A stretch of 64,000 nucleotides of DNA from Bacteroidota bacterium (GCA_016722565.1 JADKIU010000002.1:62001-126000); one strand, 5' to 3'; shown: positions 9,848-20,098, counted from the first letter of the stretch. The notes: generated by a model from the letters alone, not told the origin. Made by a program: numbers and translations.

Positions 9848-10891
9848 TTAAAACGACATAATAGGATTTGAATAAACTTTTGTATCCTTCAAAATTTCCT
9901 TTTCAATTTCATCCGTATTGATTTTGCCTTTTGGTCCTCTTGATATTTTTATAGACAGTGTTAATTCGTGTGCTTTTACACTGTTTTTGGCATCATTCAA
10001 GCCTGAGTTAATCATGTCGTAGCTATAGCCAAAAGTGAAATTGGCATGCTCAAAACCAATCACAATTGCATTCGCATCGTGCACACGATACCATCCACCA
10101 ATCACAAAATCAAATTGTTCGTTGAAATGATAGTTGATATACAAACCTGCTGCTGGTTCAATATTCCCATTTTGGTTGTTTACACGAACAGCCGGACTTA
10201 AATCCACTTTGTTTTGTCCGAATATTTTTAATCCTGCTTGGTAGGAAAACCGCATTGGTAAGCGACCTTGACCACCAACCAAACTTTGGTTTGGTTGATT
10301 TAAATGATAGCCGGATAAACCCAAATAGGCATTCACTTTGGACTCAGACCGATTTGGATTGAAGAACCATAAAAAACCAAAGCCCAAATCCGGGTGTGTT
10401 ACAGAACTATTTACTGAAGACTCGTTGGTGGGGTTGGCAGCATTGAATGACCCTGCTAAATACTGACTATCAAAAGTGAGTTTTGCGATGTCAACGGATT
10501 GTTGCACATAACCACCCATTAAAGACAAACATAAATTATTGTTGGGCGAAATTTCTTTGCTGTAATCTACGGCTAATGCAAAATCAGAAGTACTAAAAGC
10601 CCCTGCTTTATCATTCATAGCCGTTAAGCCAATATCAAATTTCCCATTTTGATTTTTTAAAATAATCGGATACATCGCAGTAAACGAAAAGGTTTTATAA
10701 CCTTTTTCGATGGCTGACCATTGACTGCGATAATTTAATCCAAATTTAATATCTCTGCTGGTACCCATCATTGCAGGATTAATGCGTAACGGGTTTGCAT
10801 ACGATTGGGCAAAACGTGCATCTTGTGCAATCGATTTATTATTGATTAAAACCAATAAAATTGCTGAGAGTAGAATAAGTATTTTCTTCAT
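9848..10891 (-). CDS. PorP/SprF family type IX secretion outer-membrane protein
   Basis: 347 aa with a signal peptide (KKILILLSAILLVLINNKSIAQ) and the family N-terminus DARFAQSYANPLRINPAMMGTSRD. A beta-barrel-like body follows, with motifs such as FTFGYSYDMINSGL near the C-terminus. Known: SprF/PorP proteins are outer-membrane partners needed for secretion and surface attachment of cognate type B CTD cargo such as SprB. It lies 29 bases after the adhesin gene on the same strand, the classic cargo-partner arrangement, so the two probably form an operon. It may also serve the adhesins at the left edge of the window. Confidence 0.93.
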   Translation of the reverse strand: MKKILILLSAILLVLINNKSIAQDARFAQSYANPLRINPAMMGTSRDIKFGLNYRSQWSAIEKGYKTFSFTAMYPIILKNQNGKFDIGLTAMNDKAGAFSTSDFALAVDYSKEISPNNNLCLSLMGGYVQQSVDIAKLTFDSQYLAGSFNAANPTNESSVNSSVTHPDLGFGFLWFFNPNRSESKVNAYLGLSGYHLNQPNQSLVGGQGRLPMRFSYQAGLKIFGQNKVDLSPAVRVNNQNGNIEPAAGLYINYHFNEQFDFVIGGWYRVHDANAIVIGFEHANFTFGYSYDMINSGLNDAKNSVKAHELTLSIKISRGPKGKINTDEIEKEILKDTKVYSNPIMSF

Positions 10892-10920
10892 GTTCTGTAG
10901 TTTAGATATCAGTAGTTTTT

Positions 10921-13355
10921 TTAGCGAATCAAATTGATCATGCCTTTTGAATCAATCACTTTACCATCAGACAGTGTTCCTCGTATTTGATAAATATATG
11001 CGCCTTCAGGTAGTTTGTCACCGTTTGATTGACGTGTTCCATCCCAACCGGTTAACATATCTTTTGTAAAAAAGATACGCTCTCCCCAGCGATTGTATAC
11101 AGAAAATTCAAAGTCTGTTATTCCTTCTCCGCGAACATAAAATACGTCACTGATGCCATTGTCGTCAGGCGAAAAGGCCGTTGGTACCCAAAATGCAGGC
11201 TCTACAACGGTAATTTTTACAGCATCTGAAGTTTTGCATCCGTTTAAATCAGTAATCACAACCGTATAAGTGGTTGTAACATCTGGGCTTGCAATTGGAT
11301 TATAGATTCCCGGATTGTTTAATGTAGCAGCCGGAGACCATACGTATGAGATTCCACCAGTAGCATTTAATTGTATTGCTTCTCCAACAGCGGTTGTGTC
11401 ATCCATTCCTGCACTAACAATAGGAACGGCATTAACGGTAATGGTTACTTCATCTGTAACGGTTCCACATCCGTTTCCGGAAACAGTTAATGTATAAGTT
11501 GTGGTTGCAGTAGGAGTAGACATCGGATTGGAAATGGTTGAATCATTCAATGTCAAAGTAGGACTCCATGTATATATTTGCCCCACTATCGACCCTGTTC
11601 CTAATTGTGCGCTATCGTTTTTGCAAATTTCTAAATCGCTTCCTGCATTTGCCATTAAGGGCGAAAGCATGGTAATGGTTACCGTATCTTTATTTGAACA
11701 GCCTGTTGTGCTATTGGTTACTGTTAAAATATAATTGGTGGTAGTAGTAACCGGACTTGCAACGGGGTTGGAAATAGAGCCATTGCTCAACGAAGAGGAA
11801 GGTGTCCAACTGTATGTTAAACCTGCAAATGCTGTATCACCAAGAATGATTGATGTATTGAAACAAATGGTTGAATCAATCCCTGCATTTACAGCTGGTA
11901 ATGTATCAATGTTTATTGTTTGCGTATTGGTGGTTGTGCAACCGTATTGATTAATAACCGTGAAGGTCACTGTTTTTGCTCCTCCATTGGAATAAATAAT
12001 GCCAGTTGGGTTTTGAATGGAAGAGGTGTTCGGACTACCGCCTCCAAAGTCCCAGTTGTAGGTAACCCCAATACCGCTAGTTCCTGTGTTGCTAAAGTCT
12101 ACACCCACACCCGGACAAACTGGATCTGTGGAAGAAAAGTTTGCAATAGGTTGTGGATTTACAGTAAGCACCATCGTTACTGTATCAGAACCTAAAGCTG
12201 TCGTTGCAATATGTGTAATCACTTTTGCTCCGGCAGTAGCATATAAGATTCCAGAAGGATTGTAGAGGTTAGAGGTGGCAGGTGCAGCACCTGTTCCAAA
12301 GTTCCACGAATGTGTAACCCCCGGAGTACCATACATCACGCTGTAAAAATTTTGTGTTTGGCCCATGCAGCTGGGAGTAGATATTGCAAATGAAGCATCG
12401 GCTGTTGCTGGAGGCAACGGAACGGTATATTGTAAGATGGTTCCATCAAGTCCAACAGCATACCCCAGATTTTCATCGTAAAAATCGGTTTTTGTTAGGC
12501 GAGAAGAACCTGGTAAAAGCTTGTCCACGTATTTCCGGCATCCACTGTACGCAAGATGATACCGGTATTTAAAGGAATATTGCCACCTACCATAAATCCA
12601 TTATTAGCATCATAAAAATCCATTCCGGTTAAGTTATCAGTTGTACCGCTGGCAATAGTCCCCCAAGAGGTTCCGGAGCTGATGGTTTTTCGAATAACAC
12701 CACCATCGCCACCAACAACAGCATCCGTTGCGGAGGTGAATTGTAAAATACCCAAATTTGCTGCAACACCACTTGTTAGGGTGCTCCATGTACTACCGGC
12801 TGTTGTTGTCTTTAATAGGACGCCACCATTTCCGGATGCATATCCGATTGAAGGCGTGGTGAAATAAATAGAGTTGATTTGCACCGAAGTAGGGGTGGTG
12901 GTGGTGGTCCAAGTCGCACCACCATTTGTTGTTTTTAAAATCAATCCACTTGCTCCGCTGATGTAGCCGTTGCTAGCATCCAAAAAGTAAACAAATCGCA
13001 AAGCGAGAGATGTTCCCGTTGTCATTGCACTCCAGGTGGTTCCACCATTTGTTGTTTTGAGTGCTGTTCCGTTATCACCTACCACAAAGCCGGTTAATAC
13101 ATCTAAAAACTGAATAGAATGGAGGTTTTGACCAGTTCCACTGGAAAGTGGCAGCCAAGAAACACCGGCATTGGTTGTTTTTCGAATAGTACCTGTGGCA
13201 CCACATACAAAACATAAGGATGAGCTGGGGGCAGAAACACCAAGTAAAGTGGTGGTGGTTCCGCTGGTCAGGGGCGCCCATGTACCTTGAGCCAAACTGG
13301 TACAGATGGAACCCAAAGTAAGCGTTAAGATTAGTAGGGTAGAACGTATTTTCAT
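10921..13355 (-). CDS. T9SS type B adhesin with YCF48-like beta-propeller and PKD domains (one frameshift)
   Basis: The start is taken at MKIRSTLLILTLTLGSIC, a signal peptide, with a good promoter 20 bases upstream. The N-terminal ~300 residues are repeats of the YCF48/BNR type (KTTNGGTTW, KTTNGGATW, GFVVGDNGT). PKD modules follow (YNWDFGGGSPNTS, HSWNFGTG), then Ig-like repeats (TYTLTVSGNGCG) and a CHU_C sorting domain (VPTAFSPDDNGISDVFYV, YNRWGERIF). The frame is broken near 12521-12522, where one T (an A on the coding strand) seems missing. Restoring it joins GNTWT to KLLPGSS. Without the correction two ORFs result (10921-12528 and 12495-13421). Partner of the adjacent PorP/SprF protein. 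Surface adhesin by inference. Confidence 0.88.
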
Positions 13356-13375
13356 AGTTTTAGTATTATCGTTTT

Positions 13376-13403
13376 CAAATATACTTATTGGAATCCAATA
13401 AGT
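13376..13403 (-). promoter_or_regulatory. promoter of the adhesin-porP operon with palindrome in its spacer
   Basis: On the minus strand TATATTTG (13383-13376) matches the -7 consensus. Upstream lies a perfect 10-bp inverted repeat, acttattgga/tccaataagt with a 1-base spacer (13383-13403). It fills the gap to a TTGAC-like -33 element. This is the placement of a repressor operator. No cognate regulator can be named. Confidence 0.6.
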
Positions 13404-13589
13404 CAACTGTTTCACGTACAAAACTCCTTATGGTTGCTGATAAATCGGATTTTCTCGATATGAGCTGTGTTTGTTTGGAAATCAATCTTTTATATTAAAA
13501 CGTGAAGCTGTTAGAAGGATAAGGTTTTAAGCGACAAATGCTTAACAAATTTTAACACTGCAATTACTAAATTTTAAACCTTCTTTTTT

Positions 13590-13619
13590 TTTGATACATC
13601 GCATAAATAACTACATTTG
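13590..13619 (+). promoter_or_regulatory. Bacteroidota-type promoter for the PPIase operon
   Basis: TTTG at 13590-13593 and TACATTTG at 13612-13619 match the -33 and -7 consensus with an 18-base spacer. The start codon at 13649 follows 29 bases later. The rest of the 293-base intergenic region (13356-13648) shows no further gene. Confidence 0.7.
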
Positions 13620-13648
13620 TTACCCTAAATAAAAAAACCGTTAAAACT

Positions 13649-15655
13649 ATGAATATGAGTGTTTTTTCAAGAACGTTGATGTTGCCGTTGGCACTGATTA
13701 CAATGAATGCTGTTGCACAAAATAAGAAGCCTGCAGGGAAACCTGAGCCGACTCCTGTTGTTGCAAAAAGTGAACCTGTTTTAATGACAATAGGTACAAC
13801 CAAAGTAACAGTTTCTGAATTCGAAAGCGTATTCCATAAGAATAACAGTAAAGAAGGCGTTGCAGATGCTAAATCACTTAATGATTATGTGGATTTATTT
13901 GTCAATTTTAAATTGAAAGTGAAGGAAGCGGAAGATTTGGGGTTGGACACTGCAAAATCATTTAAAGAAGAATTAGCAGGATATCGCAAGCAATTGGCGC
14001 AACCCTATTTAACAGATAAAGACGTAAACGAAAAATTACTAAGAGAAACTTACGAACGTATGCAAGAAGATGTGCATGCATCGCATATTCTTGTAAAAGT
14101 GAACGAAAGTGCATTGCCAAAAGATACTTTGGAAGCCTACAATAAAATTATGAAAATTCGTGCCCGTATCTTAAAAGGCGAAGATTTTAATAAAGTGGCT
14201 GCTGAAAAAGGAATCTCGGATGATCCTTCAGCAAAGGATAATGGTGGTGATTTAGGTTACTTCACTTCTTTGCAAATGGTATATCCTTTTGAAACGGCTG
14301 CCTATAAAACAAAAGTTGGTGATATATCAATGCCTGTTCGCACACGTTACGGTTATCACATCATCAAGGTAACAGAAAGAAGAAAAGCGCAAGGAGAGGT
14401 ATTGGCTGCGCACATCATGGTGAAAACAACACCGAACATGAATAAAGAAGACTCGTTAAATGCGTACACAAAAATTACCGAAATCTATAATAAGTTAAAA
14501 GCGGGTTCAAAGTTCGAAGAATTGGCAACAGAATTTTCGGATGATAAATCAACCGCTAAAAAAGGTGGAGAATTGCCTTGGTTTGGAACTGGAAAAATGC
14601 CATTAGAGTTTGAGAAAACTGCTTTCGGAATTGCAAATAAGGGGGAGTTTAGTGCTCCAATGCGCACTAAATACGGATGGCATATCGTAAAACAATTAGA
14701 TAAAAGAGGTTTAGCTTCTTTTGACGATATGAAAAATGATTTGAAAGCGAAAGTAACCAAAGACTCTCGTTCACAAGTTGGTCGTGCGTCTTTAATAGCA
14801 AAAGTAAAAGCTGAATACAAATTCAAAGAAACTCCAAAAATGGCAGATGAGTTTGTAAAAGTAGTAGATACAACTTTCTTTGAAGGAAAGTGGGATGCAG
14901 CTAAGGCTATCGCGTTAAAGAAACCAATGTTTAATTTTAATGATAAAGTTTACACACAAGTTGATTTTGCAAATTACATTTCTTCGCACCAAAGCAAACG
15001 TGCTAAGACAGATATTTCTGTTGTAATTAATCAGTTGTATAAACAGTTTGTTGAAGAGTCGGCTGTTGCTTATGAAGAAGCTCGTTTGGATCAAAAATAT
15101 CCGGAGTTTAAAGCATTGATGCAAGAGTACCGCGATGGTATTTTATTGTTTGAATTAACGGATCAAAAAGTATGGAGCAAAGCAGTAAAAGATACTGTTG
15201 GTTCAAAAGCATTTTACGAAAAGAATAAGACCAATTACATGTGGGATGAGCGTGCTGAAGCAACTGTTTATAGTTGTACGGATGATAAAATAGCGGCAAA
15301 AGTAAGAGGGTTGATGAAAAAGAAGAAAACAGAAAAGGAAATTATAGCAGCCATCAACAAAGATTCTCAATTGAACCTTCAAACCGAAACACGTGTTTTC
15401 AATAAAGGAGAAAATGAATTCGTGGATAAAAACTGGAACCCAGGAACATCTGCTGACATGAAATCTGAAAAAGATAAAAAAACAGTTATTGTTGTTACCT
15501 CTAAATTGTTGAAGCCGGAGCCTAAATCGTATAACGATTCAAAAGGAATGGTAACTGCAGATTATCAAAATTATTTAGAAAAAGAATGGATTGCTTCTTT
15601 AAAAGCAAAATATCCTGTATCGATTGATAAGGCCGTTCTTTCTACAATTAAGTAA
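13649..15655 (+). CDS. periplasmic peptidyl-prolyl isomerase with two parvulin domains (668 aa)
   Basis: After a signal peptide (MLPLALITMNAVAQ) comes a helical chaperone segment (about residues 50-145). Two tandem PpiC/parvulin domains follow: DVHASHILVKV through YGYHIIKVTERR, and LAAHIMVKTTP through KYGWHIVKQLDKRG. The C-terminal 270 residues are less conserved, mostly helical and Lys-rich. Known: SurA/PrsA-like foldases help outer-membrane and secreted proteins fold. It is the first of three foldase genes but has its own promoter and a downstream terminator. An alternative start, MSVFSRTL, lies two codons downstream. Specific clients are not known. Confidence 0.9.
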   Translation: MNMSVFSRTLMLPLALITMNAVAQNKKPAGKPEPTPVVAKSEPVLMTIGTTKVTVSEFESVFHKNNSKEGVADAKSLNDYVDLFVNFKLKVKEAEDLGLDTAKSFKEELAGYRKQLAQPYLTDKDVNEKLLRETYERMQEDVHASHILVKVNESALPKDTLEAYNKIMKIRARILKGEDFNKVAAEKGISDDPSAKDNGGDLGYFTSLQMVYPFETAAYKTKVGDISMPVRTRYGYHIIKVTERRKAQGEVLAAHIMVKTTPNMNKEDSLNAYTKITEIYNKLKAGSKFEELATEFSDDKSTAKKGGELPWFGTGKMPLEFEKTAFGIANKGEFSAPMRTKYGWHIVKQLDKRGLASFDDMKNDLKAKVTKDSRSQVGRASLIAKVKAEYKFKETPKMADEFVKVVDTTFFEGKWDAAKAIALKKPMFNFNDKVYTQVDFANYISSHQSKRAKTDISVVINQLYKQFVEESAVAYEEARLDQKYPEFKALMQEYRDGILLFELTDQKVWSKAVKDTVGSKAFYEKNKTNYMWDERAEATVYSCTDDKIAAKVRGLMKKKKTEKEIIAAINKDSQLNLQTETRVFNKGENEFVDKNWNPGTSADMKSEKDKKTVIVVTSKLLKPEPKSYNDSKGMVTADYQNYLEKEWIASLKAKYPVSIDKAVLSTIK

Positions 15656-15672
15656 TTAAAAAAACAGCATTT

Positions 15673-15709
15673 AAAAGTTTATGGTGTTAAAAGCGCCATA
15701 AACTTTTTT
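15673..15709 (+). terminator. Rho-independent terminator
   Basis: Arms aaaagtttatgg (15673-15684) and ccataaactttt (15696-15707) with a T-run to 15709 lie just after the first PPIase gene. Confidence 0.85.
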
Positions 15710-15766
15710 ATTTATCAGAAAGGCACGATCCACCTTTGGATTTCATTTCCACAATGGTCGAGCCGT

Positions 15767-16663
15767 TTGAAACCAATACGATTAATTATAAAAGTGATAC
15801 AACGCCTTACATATTTTCTAATGCTCTCCCTTCTGTTTGCATGTGATCGTTCACCCAAACAGGAGCAGAACAGAGTAGCCGTTGCCCGCGCCAATGAGGA
15901 TTATTTGTATTTGGACGAAATTCAAGACATTGTTCCTTCTGGAACTCCTGCCAAAGACAGCACCGAACTTATCACGAAATACATTGATAACTGGATTCGT
16001 GAAACCTTGGTTACTCAAAAAGCAGAAAGCAATTTGGGAGATGAACAGAAAAATGTGGAAAAACAACTTCGTAACTACCGCAATTCACTAATTACTTACA
16101 CCTACGAAAAAGAATTGGTAAAGCAAAAGTTGGATACCATCGTTTCTGATTCAGAAATAGAAGAATATTACAATAATAATCAAGCTGATTTTGAGTTAAA
16201 GGATAACATTATTAAAGTGGTATATGTAAAAGTGGATAAAAAAGCGCCAGGAATTGATAAATTAAAACGAATGTACAAATCAGATGTCGCTAGCGATCGG
16301 GAGCAATTAGCCAGTTATTGTCATCAATTTGCCAGTAACTTTTACCTGGATGATTCGTCATGGTTATTGTTTGACGATTTGTTAAAAGAAATTCCTATTC
16401 AAACCTATAATAAAGAGTTATTTTTACAAAACAATCGCTTTGTGGAAGTAAGTGATTCCTTGAATCATTACTTTGTAAATATAAAAGGGTTTAAAATCAG
16501 AAATAGTTTATCTCCTCTTGGATTTGAAAAGGAGAACATTAAAAATATTATATTAAACAAACGGAAGTTGCAGTTGATTAACAAGATGATTGAAGATGTT
16601 TACAACGATGCTGCCAACACCAATAAAATAGAAATCTATTCGAATGATAAACTCAAGAATTAA
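15767..16663 (+). CDS. foldase/PPIase-like lipoprotein (298 aa)
   Basis: The N-terminus carries a lipoprotein signal with lipobox LLFAC (Cys at about residue 26). A charged helical domain follows, resembling the SurA N-terminal chaperone part (ELITKYIDNWIRETLV, SDSEIEEYYNNNQADFELK). No complete parvulin motif is visible, so catalysis is doubtful. The start is TTG at 15767. An in-frame ATG at 15821 would leave only eight residues before the lipobox, too short for a signal. It overlaps surA by 20 bases, so the two are co-transcribed and probably translationally coupled. Known context: Bacteroidota often pair such a lipoprotein with SurA. Confidence 0.8.
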   Translation: MKPIRLIIKVIQRLTYFLMLSLLFACDRSPKQEQNRVAVARANEDYLYLDEIQDIVPSGTPAKDSTELITKYIDNWIRETLVTQKAESNLGDEQKNVEKQLRNYRNSLITYTYEKELVKQKLDTIVSDSEIEEYYNNNQADFELKDNIIKVVYVKVDKKAPGIDKLKRMYKSDVASDREQLASYCHQFASNFYLDDSSWLLFDDLLKEIPIQTYNKELFLQNNRFVEVSDSLNHYFVNIKGFKIRNSLSPLGFEKENIKNIILNKRKLQLINKMIEDVYNDAANTNKIEIYSNDKLKN

Positions 16664-18001
16664 ATTATTGCTTGCAGGATGCTTTTTACTATGCATGTTG
16701 GGCGTAAATGCGCAAGAAAAAGTAATTGACCGTATTGTTGCAGTGGTTGGAAATAACTACATTCTTCAATCTGATTTAGAGACACAATACCAGCAATTGA
16801 TAGCTGCTCAAGAGCCAGTTGATGAAAACACACGTTGCAAAATTATGGAGGAGTTGCTTTATCAGAAACTGTTACTTGCTCAAGCACAAAAAGATAGTTT
16901 GGATGTGTCCGAAGGGCAAGTTGAGCAAGAATTGGAGCGTAGAATGCGCTATTATATTCAGCAATTCGGTTCTGAAGAAAAATTTGTTGCTTTTTATGGC
17001 AAATCGGTTGAAGATTACAAAATTGAATTAAAAGACGATGTGCGTGAATTGTTGTTGGAACAACAAATGCAAAGCAAAATTACCGAAGGTTTGTCGGTTA
17101 CCCCAAATGAAGTAAAAGAATATTTTAAATCTATTCCGGAAGATTCTATCCCATTTATAAATGCTGAAATTGAAGTTGGACAGATTGTGAAGAAACCTTC
17201 TATTGCTCCGGAAGCAAAAAAAGCAGCGAAAGATAAAATCGAAGGATTACGTCAACGTGTAATAAAAGGAGAAGCAACTTTTGCTGCGATGGCTGCATTG
17301 TATTCGATGGATCCGGGCTCAGCAAGTAAAGGTGGTGTTTATGAAGGATTCAACGCGGGCAGTTTGTGCCGGAGTGGGATGCTTGGGCTTTTAAACTTAA
17401 GCCCAACGAAATATCGGAAGTGTTTGAAACCGTTTACGGATTCTTTTTTATTCAACTAATTGAACGAAGAGGTGAAGCGGTAGATGCCCGAAGTTTATTG
17501 ATTGCCCCCGCGGTAGATGCAAATGATTTATATCGTGCAAAGCTTTCTTTGGATACCACCTATACCCGTTTGTTGGCGGATACTGCTACGTTTGCAGATA
17601 TGGCTGCTCGCTATTCTGATGATGAAGAAAGTAAAAATAGTGGTGGATTAATCATTAACCCTTATACCGGTTCAACACGTTTTCAAATGGATGAATTAGG
17701 ACAATATGAGCAAACCATCGCTTTTTCAGTAGATAATTTGAAAATTGGTGAATTTACGAAACCGATGGCAAGTACCACCAGTGACGGAAAGCAGGCATAT
17801 CGTATTTTGTATGTAAAAAATAGAACCTTGCCTCACAAAGCCAATTTGGTAGACGATTATCAAAGTATTCAGAATGCTACTTTGTCGAAAAAACAACAAG
17901 CAGCTATTCAAGCCTGGATAAAGAAAAAATCAGCGAGCACGTATGTGCATTTAGCAGATGATTTCAAAAATTGTACATTTAATAATAAATGGATTAACTA
18001 A
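16644..18001 (+). CDS. surA: SurA-like periplasmic peptidyl-prolyl isomerase (one frameshift)
   Basis: A signal peptide (LLLAGCFLLCMLGVNAQ) precedes the SurA N-terminus EKVIDRIVAVVGNNYILQSDLE. The chaperone helices and two parvulin-like domains follow; the second includes FADMAARYSDDEESKNSGG. Two ORFs (16644-17459 and 17366-18001) join into one protein if a base missing near 17351-17356 (probably a C, aaccgc read as aacgc) is restored. This gives YEGFNRGQFVPEWDAWAF, a normal SurA junction. Known: SurA escorts outer-membrane proteins to the BAM complex. The single indel most likely is a sequencing error. Confidence 0.88.
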
Positions 18002-18068
18002 ATTAATTTTTGAATGTGTGAATTTTAGATTTTTAGTTCTAAAATTCAAAAAATCAATAACTCAAAAA

Positions 18069-19031
18069 ATGTATAAATCAGACGTAGAAGCCGTAGATGC
18101 ATTTGTAGTAAAATACAAAACACTCAATGCTGAAATCAGTAAGGTTATTATTGGTCAAGATGAAGTAGTAAAGGATGTGCTTATTTCTATTTTTAGTAAA
18201 GGACATTGCTTGTTGATTGGTGTTCCAGGTTTAGCAAAAACATTATTGGTAAATACCATTGCAGATGTATTGGGATTAACTTATAACCGTATTCAATTCA
18301 CCCCCGACTTGATGCCTTCTGATATTATTGGTTCTGAAATTTTGGGTGAAGACCGCAATTTTAAGTTCATTAAAGGGCCTATGTTTGCAAATATTGTATT
18401 GGCTGATGAGATTAACCGTACTCCTCCCAAAACACAAGCAGCACTCTTGGAAGCAATGCAGGAAAGAAGTATTACTACCGGTGGTAAACGTTATGAATTG
18501 GGAAATCCATTTTTTGTGTTGGCAACCCAAAATCCGATTGAGCAAGAAGGAACATATCCATTACCTGAAGCACAGCTCGATCGTTTTATGTTTAATGTAT
18601 GGTTGGATTATCCAAAATTGGAAGATGAGTTTCAGGTTGTTAAAAGCACAACGTCCAATCTTAAAGTGGAATTAAAGAAAGTATTGTCTGCTGAAGAAAT
18701 TATTTATTTTCAAGAGCTTGTTAGACGTATACCAGTTGCAGATAATGTATTGGAATATGCTGTAAAATTGGCTTCAAAAACCCGTCCGAATACTGAACAT
18801 GCAGCTGAAGTATCTAATAAATATTTGTCTTGGGGAGCAGGCCCACGTGCCTCACAATTTTTGGTGATTGGTGCAAAATGTCATTCATTAATTAAAGGGA
18901 AATATTCACCCGATATTGAGGATGTAAAGGCTGTAGCGGCTGCCATCTTGCGTCACCGAATCGTCCGCAATTACAAAGCGGAAGCAGAAGGTGTGAGTGT
19001 AGATAAAATTATTGAAGAGTTAATGAAATAA
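18069..19031 (+). CDS. MoxR-family AAA+ ATPase
   Basis: 320 aa from MYKSDVEAVDAF. The longer reading from 17958 would overlap surA and adds unconserved residues. Visible: Walker A GVPGLAKT, Walker B VLADEINRTPPKTQAALLEAM, sensor 1 FVLATQNPIEQEGTYPLPEAQLDRF, and the MoxR C-terminal lid with GPRASQFLV. Known: MoxR ATPases act as chaperones with von Willebrand factor A proteins, often in BatI stress operons. Here no VWA gene follows, because a terminator and an ABC pair come next. The position behind surA suggests an envelope maturation role (inference). Confidence 0.92.
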   Translation: MYKSDVEAVDAFVVKYKTLNAEISKVIIGQDEVVKDVLISIFSKGHCLLIGVPGLAKTLLVNTIADVLGLTYNRIQFTPDLMPSDIIGSEILGEDRNFKFIKGPMFANIVLADEINRTPPKTQAALLEAMQERSITTGGKRYELGNPFFVLATQNPIEQEGTYPLPEAQLDRFMFNVWLDYPKLEDEFQVVKSTTSNLKVELKKVLSAEEIIYFQELVRRIPVADNVLEYAVKLASKTRPNTEHAAEVSNKYLSWGAGPRASQFLVIGAKCHSLIKGKYSPDIEDVKAVAAAILRHRIVRNYKAEAEGVSVDKIIEELMK

Positions 19032-19032
19032 A

Positions 19033-19107
19033 TACACTCAAAAAAGATACCCGAGTGTACTATATAAATGAACAAAAAACGTCTCTCCCTTTGGATGGGC
19101 GTTTTTT
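19033..19107 (+). terminator. terminator region after moxR (two hairpins)
   Basis: A 7-bp stem tacactc/gagtgta (19033-19039 with 19053-19059) is followed by a 10-bp stem aaaaaacgtc/ggcgtttttt (19074-19083 with 19098-19107, one G-T pair) ending in a T-run. Confidence 0.75.
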
Positions 19108-19162
19108 ATTTCTTAGAATGCTGTAATTATGCATATTGCAGAAAAAATGTTGTTTTAATAAA

Positions 19163-20098
19163 ATGGCTAAATTACTTCGAATACGTCTGATACAGCTGAA
19201 AAGAGAATTGAATGATGTAGGCCCAGGGATTTTTTTGATACTCGGATTACTATTTTTTTTGGTGCTTGCAGCATATAAAGCATATCAAAAAACACCGGAT
19301 GCCTATATTTTAACTGGGGCTCTTTTTGTTCTTTGTTTATCATTTCAACTTAAGCGTTTAGATAAATCATTTGTATACAATAATATTCAAAAACCTCGAA
19401 AAGAAATTTATTTAGAATATTTGGTTTTTACATTTCCTTTTGCTGTTCCTTGTTTGCTTTCCAACAATTGGTTGTGTTACCCCATCTTACTTATTTCACT
19501 TGCTGCTCTGCCACAGTTTAGGTATCGTTTTATGCAGAAAACCTATTTTAAAAATATAGGGGCAGTCATTTCACCTTCAAATTTTGAATGGATAAGCGGT
19601 TTCCGGAAATCGTTTTTTTATCTGATTCCGATTTATATCTTGGCTTTAGCTTTTTGTTGGGTTCGGATTTTTCCTTTGTTTCTGCTTTGGTTTGTTACGG
19701 TAACGATAGCCTCTTTTTACCAAGAATGTGAACCACTGCAAATACTAAAAGAAGGTAGTATGAGCCCCCAGAAATTTCTTAAACGGAAGATGATTCAACA
19801 TTCGAAAATGCTGTTTTTGCTGTATGCCCCAGTTTTAATAACAAATACAGTCTTTAATACCGGAAATTGGTTTATGAATCTACTTTTTATCCCAACTCAG
19901 ATAGCGTTATTGTGTTTTTCTATTTGCTTAAAATATTCGAATTATTACCCGAATAAAAATTCGATTATGAACAATATGATCTTGGCATTGGTTTCTGTCG
20001 GCTCAATAATCCCTTATTTTCTCCCAGTTCCATTGTTGATGGCATTCGACTATTTTTCAAAAGCAAAAAACAACTTAAAAAATTATTTAAATGATTAG
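19163..20098 (+). CDS. polytopic membrane protein, probable ABC transporter permease
   Basis: 311 aa from MAKLLRIRLIQL. Several long hydrophobic segments are visible (IFLILGLLFFLVLAAYKAY, YLIPIYILALAFCWVRIFPLF, LLYAPVLITNTVF, MILALVSVGSIIPYFLPVPL), about 8-9 TM helices in all. No conserved family motif is recognised. It overlaps the next gene, an ABC ATPase, by eight bases, which is the reason for calling it the permease partner. The substrate is unknown. Confidence 0.65.
   Translation: MAKLLRIRLIQLKRELNDVGPGIFLILGLLFFLVLAAYKAYQKTPDAYILTGALFVLCLSFQLKRLDKSFVYNNIQKPRKEIYLEYLVFTFPFAVPCLLSNNWLCYPILLISLAALPQFRYRFMQKTYFKNIGAVISPSNFEWISGFRKSFFYLIPIYILALAFCWVRIFPLFLLWFVTVTIASFYQECEPLQILKEGSMSPQKFLKRKMIQHSKMLFLLYAPVLITNTVFNTGNWFMNLLFIPTQIALLCFSICLKYSNYYPNKNSIMNNMILALVSVGSIIPYFLPVPLLMAFDYFSKAKNNLKNYLND

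Noticed and set aside
17958..18068. 37-residue N-terminal extension of MoxR
   Set aside because: Overlaps surA, is hydrophobic without signal features and is not part of the MoxR family; MYKSDV at 18069 fits.
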